Assembly: GCF_050908995.1 (NCBI RefSeq)
Contig: NC_135129.1
Location: forward strand, 2,356,001-2,420,000
DNA from: Andrena cerasifolii
Taxonomy: Eukaryota; Arthropoda; Insecta; Hymenoptera; Andrenidae
Length of the DNA stretch: 64,000 nt
Direction of reading: 5' to 3'
The translations under genes were made by a program, and so were the position numbers. Below the pieces are notes generated by a model. The model did not search any database and had not been told where the DNA came from. It saw only the letters and a list, made by a program, of their open reading frames with translations. Of the stretch, positions 45,546 through 56,437 are shown piece by piece (positions within the stretch are counted from its first letter, which is position 1; each line of letters begins with the position of its first letter).

Positions 45546-47433
45546 TGAACATACTTAGCCTCTTAATAACTTTCAGGCATCACATTGTATTCTAAGTAAT
45601 ATTAATTGAGTCCAAATCGCAGAAGAAAGATCATCACTTTTATGTTGAAACATAATATGTCAAAGTATAGACAATTATTTATTTGCTAGATGCTACTCTA
45701 CCCTGTGAATATGAATAACAAAAAAGGGCGAAGAAAATTTACGATCGCTCTGTGACAATTATTCAGCGTCGGTGTTAATTATAATTCTCGTGTAATCTCC
45801 TGATTAAACTATCACCTCGAATGGAGTTGCTTTTATCGAAGCTACTACCATCCATTGTTGTGAGTTTTAACGAGAACGTGGACTGAGAATTCTGACGCCT
45901 CCTCGAACCCACGAAATTAAGCTTTTCGTTTCGTTTCGCCCTTTCCCCCACTTTTTTCTCCACCATCTCGAGGGTTTCGAGTAGTGGTGAACCGTGAGAG
46001 ACAGGCACAAAAGGCGACGGCGCAGAGTACGGAAAGTGAATACGAAGAAGTCACAACTCTTTTCAAGTATATCCACATGCGAGTATTTCCTCCAATTTTT
46101 TTCTTTATCAACGCGATAAGCCGATGAGCGGTAAGTGGCGCCCAAATGTTAGATCGCCACCTTTTTATTTCTTCGCGTCAAAGGCTCAGCTTGGGAACAA
46201 GCGCTGCGTCTCCTTCAAATTTTACCGCATTACCATCCGCCCACGCTATCATTACAAATTTTCAATTCAATTTCACACAACTTCCACGCCATTAAAATGG
46301 CACTTGCGCTAATCATTGCGAGTCAAAATGCCCCTCAGCGTTCCGCACTCTATGAAATCAATACTTCCTGAAGCCTCCGGGAAGCAATTTCCAAACCAAA
46401 ATGCACCGCACCCCAGCGAAACGGCCCAATTCCATACTGTTCGTCGAGGTCCCCGAATTCTCGGGGCACCGAAGGGTTCGCTGCAAAGGAAGTGGAGGAA
46501 ATCGTATTTCACCGTATCCCAGATGCGCGCGGGAAGCAGGAACGGTCCAAGGACTGTTCCCGAGGCGAGCTTTACTATTAGCCGCCAGCAATATACGCAT
46601 AAAGCCATTAAAGCTGCTGTCGCATCGTTAAGTACCCTGGCCAGCGGTACAAAGAGACACTTCCGAAATTTGGGCAATTCCTAATGTCCTTGCCGAGATC
46701 CTCCGGGATACCGGGACCATCGAGACCAGGGTTGGTCCTGGATCTCGTAAATGGCGCAACCCCCGAGTTACTGCGAGTCAAGCATCGACGGATGCCGGGC
46801 CACCCCGGCCTAGCAAACGCGCGACCATAAAAACAAGATTATTATTGCCAGACGAGTTGTAAATCAAAACCTGCAGCGCGAAGAGCGAGCCTCCTTCGAC
46901 ATCCAGCGATTACGGTTCGTCGGCTTTGTAAATAGAATTTCGTGAATTAATACGGAAGAATGGGGCCCCGTACTCGTAAGAGCGTCCATTCAAGGTTTCC
47001 GATGGAAAAGAGTGGCTGGTACCTGGCTTCCATGCTGCATGGGTCGCCTCAAAAACAGAGACTTATACTTCCAGGCCTAATTTCCGACTCGGACTTTAAC
47101 TCTTGTAAATCTCCAGTAAATTAGTTTGACAGTTCAATTAAAATATTATTGAAAGTTGTATACCTCTATTTTTAACCTCCAATGTTGGTCTCGCTACTTA
47201 ACGACGCTCAGTGCTCGGGCCTTGAGACCCGCGAGCGTAGGTAACCCCTGACCGCGTGTGGGACTGTGGTTAATCCGTCGTTGCAGGGGGCACGCGTTGA
47301 AAGGGTTTTCAGTTTGCCATTTTTCATATTCTGTTTGATTTTGGTTATTGGTTATTCACAGTGTTCGAAGGACTCGAGCTTTCTTATGCTCTTCTTTATT
47401 TGTATGTATTGTATCTATGCATACACAGTAGAC
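45546..47433. other. Intergenic, no gene seen
   Basis: GC-richer at about 46300-46800, where frames of 122 residues are open on both strands over the same bases. Neither shows a known domain, so I do not call a gene. No structural RNA was recognised. Confidence 0.45.
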
Positions 47434-47445
47434 CAGTGGCGCACT

Positions 47446-48621
47446 CAGGGGTGGATTTGCATAGGTATAGGCTGAGTGGGCAAATTTTGGGCGAAAGAAA
47501 TTGAAATAGGTTTAAATGCAGAGGCTTGAAACAATTCACTGTTTTTTCACCTGGCAGTAGAGGGGCGGCAAATTTTGGGGAGTGAGAAATTTTGGAGAGC
47601 GGTAAATTTTTGGGAGCGGCAAATTTGGGGAAGTGGCATATTTTGGAGAGCGGCAAATTTTGGGGAATGACAAATTTTGGGGAGCGGCAAATTTTGGGGA
47701 GTGAGAAATTTTGGGGAGCGATACATTTTGGGGGGTGAGAAATTTTGGGGAACGACCAAATTTGGAGATCGGTAAATTTTTGGGAGCTGCAAATTTTGGG
47801 GAACATCCAATGTTGGGGAGCGACAAATTTTGGGGAGTGACAACTTTTGGGGACCGACAAATTTTGGAGAGCGGTAAATTTTTGGGAGCGGCTAATTTTG
47901 GGGAGCGATCAATTTTGGGAAGCGGCAAATTTTGGGGAGTATCCAGTGTTGGGGAGCATCAAATTTTGGGGAGTGACAAATTTTGGAGAGCGGTAAATTT
48001 TTGGGAGCGGCAGATTTTGGGGAGCAATCAATTTTGAGGAGTGAGAAATTTTGGGGAGTGAGAAATTTTGGGGAACGACCAAATTTGGGGAACGGCAAAT
48101 TTTGGGGCCCGACAAATTTTGGAGAGCTGTAAATTTTTGGGAGCACAATTTTTGGGGAACATCCAATGTTGGGGAGCGACAAATTTTGGGGAGCGATCAA
48201 TTTTGGGAAGCGGCAAATTTTGGGGAGTGACAAATTTTGGAGAGCGGTAAATTTTTGGGAGTGGCAGATTTTGGGGAGCGATCAATTTTGAGGAGTGAGA
48301 AATTTTGAGGAGTTATAAATTTTGGGGAGTGAGAAATTTTGGGGAGCGACCAAATTTGGTGAGTGACAAATTTTGGAGAGCGACAAATTTTGAGCGAAAG
48401 AAATTGGTAAAGGTGTAAACACAGAGGCTTGAGACAACTTTAAAAACAGTTCATTGTTTTTCCATGCAGCGAATTAGCAATAACTCATATGTGATTTGTC
48501 GTATTGAATTAATTTTAAAATTGCCTTAACTTTTTTAAATTATAATATTTTATGATTTTTTATGGAAAGGGCGGCAGACGCTTGTTAGTCTGGGAGCGCC
48601 AAATCTCCAAATCCACCCCTT
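47446..48621. mobile_element. hAT-like element carrying a 17-bp tandem array
   Basis: The left end CAGGGGTGGATTTG and the right end CAAATCCACCCCTT pair as inverted repeats over 13 perfect bases. Both sides are flanked by GGCGCACT (47438-47445 and 48622-48629), a perfect 8-bp TSD created inside another hAT-like element. The interior is mostly a 17-bp array. A relative in the opposite orientation, without the long array, lies at 50710-51212. Confidence 0.88.
47560..48390. repeat. 17-bp tandem array, nearly 50 units
   Basis: The typical unit is GCGACAAATTTTGGGGA with many variants (GTGAGAAATTTTGGGGA, GCGGTAAATTTTTGGGA, ACATCCAATGTTGGGGA). Because the minus strand of most units lacks stop triplets and 17 is not a multiple of three, several overlapping minus-strand frames (up to 154 residues, with Pro-Lys-Ile/Phe repeats) stay open. 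These are artefacts of the array. Confidence 0.93.
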
Positions 48622-48774
48622 GGCGCACTCAGGGAGCCGAGTTGAACGGATAAATATAGTTTTAATTGCAAATTCGATAAAATTCATTAAGTAATTATAA
48701 AAATGTATTTAATGAATAAAATCCAGTTTTCGTTCCTTTTTACAAAGCCTCCCTCCCCCCGGGTGCGTTACAAA

Positions 48775-49040
48775 TAAAGGATAAGGGGAAAAATAGGGAA
48801 TATCACAACACAGCTTTATCGAGAAAATGAAGTATTTTGTTCCAGTGTTGAGTGGACATTACCTTCGTTTAACCAGTACTTATACCAAAACATTAACATT
48901 ATTTTACCGGAGTATTTGAACCTCATAACCCTTTGTGATTCGACAGTTCTATAGTCCCAGGTTGCCCCAACAAAATATACTATAAATCGCAAAATCACGG
49001 AAAATGGACATTCCTCATTTTCCCCCTACCCCTCAAATAT
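48775..49040. repeat. Interspersed repeat family, copy 2
   Basis: Collinear with 22905-23275 (CACAACACAGCTTTATCGAG, GTTCCAGTGTTGA, CCCTTTGTGATTCGACAG, TAGTCCCAGGTTGCC, ATGGACATTCCTC). Unknown class; non-coding. Confidence 0.7.
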
Positions 49041-50709
49041 ATCATTTAAATTATTATATCGATAAAAAAATCTTAAAGCTGTTTTACACAAATAAAAGAA
49101 TACATATTATATCCACACTTAATTCGAAGATAATCGTTTGCTATTTTAAGTCTCATATTCAAGTCTGAATTTCATTAGACACCCGAGCCAGTGTATTATT
49201 CCATTTCGTGTAAAGCTGAGCGAAATTATGCCACGGGCAATAACAAATACCGAGGCGGACGTGTGAATAGGCAAACAATTGAATGGAAAAGAGTCTCACG
49301 CCGCAGCACCACTTGAATGCGCGTTGAAAACTGTTAATTCGAACGTTTACTGGGAAAAAGCTGACCCGCGCCGATGCGTTTCGTCCATCCGACAGTTACA
49401 AACCCATTAGCGCGCTCATAAAGCCGCATTTCGTTGGGCCAATAAACCTTATCTGCCGTGTGATACACTAATTTCCAGATATTCGCCGATAATTGACTTA
49501 ATTCAACCGTGTGCCGCCGTGCCCCGCCAATAATCTGGAACAACCGACGTCCCATTGGCCATCCGTGATATCCGTATGTACATGCACGTCCAACCCCGTG
49601 GCCAGGCTAATTCGAAAACATCCCACCGCGGGAGTGCTATCGACTTTTTCCAGCACTGGCCGAGCTGCTTCATTCGCGCCAGCGCTGAAACGTTTTTCGG
49701 CTAAATAAGCGCATAATGCTCGACAGATATTCGATTGGACGTCACTTGGAGAGTTTCAAATGTTTCAATATGCCGCGTGCGAATTCAGTTCGCTCCACTT
49801 CGATTGTACAACGCACAGTCGTTTAAAATGCGACCCTAGCTAAGCAAAATTATGTTTGCCATTTTTTTTACTGTACTTATATGTTGTATTTTAAAAGTAT
49901 TTACTCGTTTATTATTTTAAACGTTATTTCTACTTAGTAAAGTAAAAATACAGGTGTCTTTGATAAGAGTTAGTTTTTCTAGATTATAATCAATTAGTTT
50001 ATTGTAAATTTATAAATAGATAGATAAGTATTTCAGCAAAAATAAAAAATGCATATAATGTATATAGAATAAAAGTAGTGGGAAGTATTAGGAAGTGCTG
50101 TTATATTTAATTTCTGGTATCGGCTTTGAAAAATACATTAATAGAATTTAAGGGCAACTTTTGCTGATCTTTGCAGGTTATTCAGAAATTGATTTTTTTT
50201 TAGGACACAGCTGAATTTCAAGAGCAGATTTAATTATTTCCTTTGTTTTTATCCACTGTCGAGGATTATCAAAAAGTAATTTGTCAATCGGATGCTATTG
50301 CTGTATTAGCAACCCCTTCGTCGCCGAATAAAGAGAGGTAGCGATTAAAATTAATATATCGCATAAGTTTGTACATGTTTATACTATATGTTTGTAATAA
50401 TATTTCCTATCAAGTACCTATAATACGGACACAATCAGGCAATATTAACTTTTATCGAGAACATCTGCATTTTTACAATATAATGACAATTTGACACAAA
50501 ATTACTTATCCGTGTAACTCCACAAATTCGCTATAAGGGTTAAGGAAATCTGTCGCAAATTTATGTTAAGTTTGAGATTCGAGGACGAAATTTTTGTTCG
50601 TTAAATATGTAATGTACTTGAGGTGATGGGAAGTTTAATAAGTAGTTGTTTTGTAAAAGAACAGTGCAGAGTTACATACTTTAAAGTTTGAAGTTTCTTG
50701 GCAGTATAT
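49041..50709. other. Intergenic, no gene seen
   Basis: GC-richer to about 49850, then AT-rich. The short frames at 49334-49708 overlap on opposite strands with no known domain. Confidence 0.45.
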
Positions 50710-51212
50710 CAGGGGCGGATTTGAAGATTTAGCGCCCCTAGGTTAGCAAGCGTCTGTCGCCCTTTCCGCGAAACATCATCAAATTAATTTAAAACAATTT
50801 CAAAATGAATTCAATATGACAACTCACATCTGAGTCATTGTTAATTCGCTACATGAAAAAAAGTGAAATGTTTTTAAAGTTGTCTCAAGCCTCCGTGTTT
50901 AAACCCTCCCAATTTCTTTCGCTCAGGATAAGTCGCCCTCCAAAATTTGTCGCTCCCCAAAACAGAACCGCCCTTAGAGTTTACGGGACCCGGGGCGAAA
51001 GTCGATATTATTGACAACATCTAATTGAAAACAGATAACCTTACGTCTCTACTTATCACGCGTCACGCACGATAAGGGTGGCTCTGCCCCAAAATTTGTT
51101 GCACCGCCAAATTTCCCGCCCCCAAAATTTACAGCTTCCCAAAATTTGTTGCTGCCAAAAATTTGCCGCCCTAAGCTACAACCTACTTAGCCTACACCCA
51201 AATCCGCCCCTG
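50710..51212. mobile_element. hAT-like element, opposite-orientation relative of 47446-48621
   Basis: The ends CAGGGGCGGATTTG (50710-50723) and CAAATCCGCCCCTG (51199-51212) are perfect 14-bp inverted repeats. The interior shares, reversed, the CTTTCGCTC, AAGTTGTCTCAAGCCTC and TCAATATGACAA-type blocks of the other copy's flanks and only a handful of 17-bp units (for example CCAAAATTTGTCGCTCC). The flanking 8-mers CAGTATAT and GCGGATAC do not match well, so the TSD is lost or absent. Confidence 0.8.
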
Positions 51213-52333
51213 GCGGATACCCCCTTTCAATTTTTCGATATTCCTATTAAATAAAATACATGGAAATATAAAAATGATCGTAACGAAATAAATTCTTTAT
51301 TAACCTGAAATCCTGAAACTCACAGTTTCTAACTATTTGGATAAAGTTCGACAATTGCCACGACCAAACTCATTCACCAATCTAAAAAAGAAACAAACCA
51401 ATTGCACTGAAAAATTTATACAAAAATGGAACCAAACACCACTACGCTACACGATTCCCCACGAATCATCTGCATCGTCCATGTACTTTCCTTCGTGAAC
51501 CAACCCGACGGAAGAACTCTGACAATATTACCCAAAGTATAAGCTGGTGCACATTGTTCAGTGACAAAGGAAGTAGGCCTGCGAAACGCCTCGAAGAGAA
51601 GGAAGCTAATTAACTCAGTGCAATATTTGGAGCAGGCATGGCGTTGAAAGGAAAATTAATATACCTATTCATAATCACATTGAGAATAAAAAAAAAAGGA
51701 ATTTATATGTCTTGGCATTGTCTGTCGAAGGTGCAATAAGCGCTAAGCCACCCTGATGGCCTAAGGGGCGAGAAAATGCCCTGGAAAAATGAAGCACTGT
51801 CCCAATTTACGCGTATTATGGGCGCGGCTGCTGAAAAAGGTCACGGGCCCATTTTGGTCAGTAATTATAGCAGTGTTAATCCTGTTAAACATTGAAGTCA
51901 AGCAAATACAAACGCATGTGGCCGCGCTCCTTCAACGAAGTCCTCCGCGGGGTGTTTGTAAACCGGACACTGGATAATCCGATTTACTGGACAAAGAAGT
52001 ATAAGGTCCGGGGCCCAATCCCATTTTATTGGCGTCATCGACTCGTCACTATTAATAGTACACCGTCCTTGACCTAACAATTCACTGCGGTCGCAGGTGA
52101 AAAACAGTTTCGTCATCCCTCAGCCGATTAAAATGTCTGCGTTTATAAGAAACCTGGGGAACAGGATTCGTAGTGGGGGTTTGTCCGTTAAATGCGTGAT
52201 CTACTTAAGAAGATGGGAAGTTTGATAGGTAGTCATTTTGTAAAAGAGCAGTGGAGAATATTTATGCGCGGGGGTTGTCGTGACACTGGCAGTAACGGCT
52301 CTTCGAAGCACCCTCACCTTTTTCAAATTTCCC
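51213..52333. other. Intergenic, no gene seen
   Basis: No recognisable protein or RNA gene. Frames of about 60-70 residues at 51789-52116 occur on both strands. Confidence 0.45.
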
Positions 52334-52448
52334 AATTGAAGGGTCCTTGTAGAAAATGTATTTTTTAACGGGAAATGTTCCACGTAATAATATAGTATAG
52401 AGCTCGATTTTTGGCACTTGCTGTGTTTTCTACAAGGACTCTTCAATT
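52334..52448. mobile_element. 115-bp MITE
   Basis: AATTGAAGGGTCCTTGTAGA at 52334 pairs with its complement ending at 52448, with 22 of 23 bases matching. The same end sequence, TTTTCTACAAGGACTCTTCA, occurs at about 16944, marking another fragment of the family. The TSD was not resolved. Confidence 0.72.
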
Positions 52449-53336
52449 ATTTCTTGGTTTATGAAAGCACTGGAACAGCAGATTGTAGATGAGATATACA
52501 CTGCTGCTCGTAAGCATTAGGACACCTCTGTGTGCAGTAATTGCGAAGAACGTTGCGTATTTATTGGGGAACTCTACGAAATTTTACTTTATTTGGTATT
52601 TTAAATTAAAAGCAGGAAAATGTATTAGATTTGTACCAAATATCTGTGCAAATACAGCAAGTGTAATAAATAATTGTACTTATGAATGGCAGTGTGAATC
52701 TTTAAATGGTAATGTTTTATTGGTGATAAGTAAGAAGTAAAATTGATTTCGTAGGCGCACGGAGAGTAGTAGATCGATATCGTGGAATCACGCATGCGTG
52801 ACAGCGGCCGTCAAAGTGTTAACACGTTCGCTGGGGGAGTTTGTTTAACAATATGACTACAATATAATATTCTACAAAGTTAAAAACGTGCACCATCACT
52901 ATTATAACTGTTCAAGAATCTTTAAAAAAAAATTAGAGAAGTTATCACTTAGACATTCTTTAAGGGCCATTGGACCATTTTTTAAAATGTTTAATTTTTT
53001 ATATTTGTTTACCATTTAAAGATCGCAATATTGTATGTCCGCTTTGACGTTTTCCAGGAAGCCAGATTTGAATATGCAATGGTACATAAGATTCAGGGCA
53101 TACAATGAAGAAATATATTATTTTTGACAAATTTATGAACTACATATAAACGTGATTTTTTTTACAGCATAAAGAAACAGTCAGGAACTATTTGTTGCAT
53201 ATAAAAACTCAAATCTCAGAAATAGTGGATGTACAATATTTGTGCACTAAACTATCGGTCTGGTAGCATTTTTAGTTGTCCCACAGTATCCCCCAGATGG
53301 GAATTAGTCGGCCCTCAAAATGCCAACAATAAATGC
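52449..53336. other. Intergenic, no gene seen
   Basis: AT-rich. The 83-residue frame at 52489-52740 resembles no protein that I recognise. Confidence 0.45.
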
Positions 53337-53780
53337 TACTAACAAGGGAAGATCCCGAACCCGGAAAGTCAAAAAATTCTGAAACTTTGTGGATATGTAG
53401 GGGATTTCCTCCTGATTACAACGCAATTTTTGTTTGCTGCCCAAAATTCACTCTAAGGGGGTGAAAATAACCCCTGAACATTCGGCTATTTTCCGATTTT
53501 ATTTTGTAACTCGCTATCTGTTAGAGATAGAAAAAAAGTTTTAAGACAAAAGTTACTTCTTTTAATTAGGACTATCGTTTGGTAATTTACAGTTCTTGCA
53601 TTTCGTGAGTTATAACACAAAATCGGAGAATAGTCGGAATTTAAGGGGTCAATTTCACCCCCTAGAGTGAATTTGGGCAGCAAAAAAAAATTGCGTTGTA
53701 ATCAGGAGGAAATCCCCTACATATCCACAAAGTTTCAGAATTTTTTGAATTTCCAGGTTCGAGATCTTCCCTTGTAAGTA
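53337..53780. mobile_element. Fold-back element, complete copy
   Basis: Ends TACTAACAAGGGAAGATC (left) and, reversed, TACTTACAAGGGAAGATC (right). The arms (53337 to about 53525 and about 53595-53780) pair almost throughout, with blocks GGGGATTTCCTCCTGATTAC, GCAATTTTTGTTTGCTGCCC and CACTCTAAGGGGGTGAAA. The loop is about 70 bp. A second, right-truncated copy is at 59241-59615. Confidence 0.85.
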
Positions 53781-56059
53781 GGATATGTTTGTGTGTTTGT
53801 CCGTCGCCTAAAAACTTCCGAACGGTGAACTTTTGGATCACGAAATGTGCCACAGCTCCATTATGCTTAACTAATTCAGACGAATGTAACTATTTTCACA
53901 AAAAAATAATTTTCTTTTTTTAAAAAATCTGAATCTAAATTTCAGGCGAAACCAAAGAGTATTATTATAAATTGCAAGTTATCCCTCTTTGATATTCTAA
54001 ATTCTTCACAATTATATCAGTCATTCAACTGCGCGTATAAACGAGCAACTATTCACTAGCCAATTGAAAAGCAAAATCCTCACAACGGTTTAAGGCTACA
54101 ATAAATCGTACGGGCCACTAATATTTTCACCTAAAATTCATTTACACGCCGTACCTATGTATGTCCTTTTGAATGAGGTAGCTGATTGCTCGTCGCGTGC
54201 GGTGATTAGAATAGAACACCGAACGGGTCGCCTAACATTATTCGGTTGAGCGTAAAATACGTATACGGGCTGATCACGCCACCGATGGTCTACGTGGACG
54301 TAATTTTCACGGGCGCTAGGGTGACCAGGGGCTTTATAGATTTCGCATAAAGCAACGTTACATCGTACACGCAAGTAAATTAGGCGCTTAATCAAACCGT
54401 TTAATCAGCGACATGATTGCGACCGCATCTGCACCGGCTGTTCGCGCCAATTATCTCCCTTGGACTTGCTTCTGTACAGTCGCTTTCAAATTTCAGAAAT
54501 TTTCACCACTCTCTGCCGCGTACGGATTAAAGAGAGATTCGCACGCGTCGCAATTCTTTGCGGCAGTATTGTCACATCGCACGACCGTCGCGCGACGCCG
54601 CATCGCTCGTCTGAATCGAGCCTAAGTACCTACCATTTTTCTGTGGCCGTTTCTTTGTCAAATATGTGTTCACACTGTTCACAGATTTCTATGCAGTAAG
54701 TCGGGCAGTTTCACAAGGGACACCACTTAAGTGTCGCACGCTGATTTTGGTGAGACTCTGCCTTTGCAATTCTACTTTTAGAATTGTCAAAAATATTCGA
54801 CTAGTTTTTTCCATATCTAGGGGTTGAAAATAGCCCTCAGAGTTGGGGTTGGTAGTATTGTATTAATATAGATATATAAATTGGTACAAACAATTTGGTT
54901 TTAAACAAATTGTTTATAGCTGAATTAAATATAGGTTTATAGGTCATTAAAAACACAATTTTGCAATTTCAATTTTTTTATCTACAATCAATGGTTTCCG
55001 AGAGTATTGAGCAAAATATATTTTCCACTCTGTTGTTTTTATAATTGTTTTTCATTATTGAGTTTCATTGTACGATGTAGAATGCCATCTACTTAAGTAG
55101 TATTACATATTATGCTTACTGTTCTTCTCGAGCGTTTGGTATGGTCGCCATTTGTTTTATCGCGCAAAAGTGTAAACTTTATGATTCTCAAATAGGTGTA
55201 TCTATTATATTTTTATGTTAAATAAGAAACACGCGTGTGATTCCCCACATCAACCCTCAACTCCGAGGACCATTTCCCCTAAAAAAATTTACCTAAATAC
55301 TTTTATTTTTGGTATGAAACTCTCTCATCCCCGAAGAATGCTTACGTTTTCATATTATTGTGCATATCTGCGGAACATCGAAATACATCGAAAGGAAGTT
55401 AGATTCCTTTGGGAGAGATAAATGCTTAGATATATTTGCGAAAGAAATTATTTTTTACAAATTCAGTGTTGTAAATCATCAAGAATCGTAAAATTTTGTA
55501 TTTAACTTATTTTTCGACATCTTTCGGGGTTTCGCAAATATGCATCATAGTATGCAAATTCTCTCAGGTAATAAAAGTTCTACAGCATTACTTCTTGAAG
55601 AAGATAAGAATTTTATATTATAAGATTAGGATTAAATATAAAAGCTTATTTCAAGCTGAGTGTGAATGAGATTATGGGGCAAAATGGGGGCTACATCCGA
55701 CGGGTAGTCAAACTGTCCATCGTCCAAAGGTTAATCGTGCGCTTTCCCTTACAATGAGAAGTCTCAACCCCCTAAATATGCAAACGTTCCAAAATATAAA
55801 AACACGTAGCTATTCGTTAATTTTCAGTCCTCTAAAACATATCCAAAAACCAAAGCAATCCGGGACGGACACCTGAAAACTCTCCTTGTTACTCAATCCC
55901 CTTTTCAGAGCAGTATGAACTTATAAAAAAGCATTCCAGTTGCAATGCAATTTAAATTCTAAATCCCGCAGACATTGCAATTGCAAAATCGTTGAAGACA
56001 TGGCAATTTTGGAGAGTTTCAAAATTGTCAATAAGCTTCCACTTTCTAATTCCACGCTC
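53781..56059. other. Intergenic, no gene seen
   Basis: AT-rich, with no frame above about 90 residues having a recognisable product. Confidence 0.45.
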
Positions 56060-56437
56060 ACAAGGGGAGGACACCATGTGGTAGGCACCGATTTTGACGA
56101 GCCTTGGCACGATGGATCTATGTCGAAAATAAGTAAATGGGTGTCCGAGCGTTTCAGCCAATGGGCCTTAATAATAGAAATATTTACATGTAAATTATTA
56201 AAAATTTCATAGTGGCTTGGAATTTTAGTGGGTAAAAATCCCACACTACCCTGGCCTCCGCGGGAGATTCCCTTCTAGAGGCGTCGGGGTGCCTTTTGAA
56301 GATGTCTCCACGTTAAAAAAAGCTTTCTAATTTTTTTTTATTAATTTTTTTTTATAAATTATTTTTTTATTTTTTTTTAACTTGGGGAAATCTTCAAAAG
56401 GCACCCCAGTGTCTACCACATGGTGTCCTCCCCTTGT
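56060..56437. mobile_element. MITE with 25-bp inverted ends and an inner palindrome
   Basis: ACAAGGGGAGGACACCATGT at 56060 pairs with its exact complement ending at 56437, perfectly over about 25 bases. Inside, GGGGTGCCTTTTGAAGAT (about 56287) and ATCTTCAAAAGGCACCCC (about 56388-56405) form a second inverted pair around a poly-T/A core. The TSD is unclear. Non-coding. Confidence 0.78.

Larger units (their letters stand above)
47434..48771. mobile_element. hAT-like element split by another hAT-like element
   Basis: The terminus CAGTGGCGCACT is at 47434-47445. It resumes after the inserted element as GGCGCACTCAGGGAGCCGAG (48622 onward) and ends near GGGTGCGTTAC (48761-48771), whose reverse GTAACGCACCCGGGGGG resembles the left terminus. 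A clear TSD for this outer element was not found. A decayed relative is at 33415-33603. Confidence 0.6.

Noticed and set aside
46309..46684. Two 122-residue frames on opposite strands
   Set aside because: Mutually overlapping over the same bases with no domain in either; probably chance in GC-richer DNA.
47396..48285. Minus-strand Pro/Lys/Ile repeat proteins and short plus-strand Gly-rich frames
   Set aside because: Translations of the 17-bp array inside a hAT-like element.
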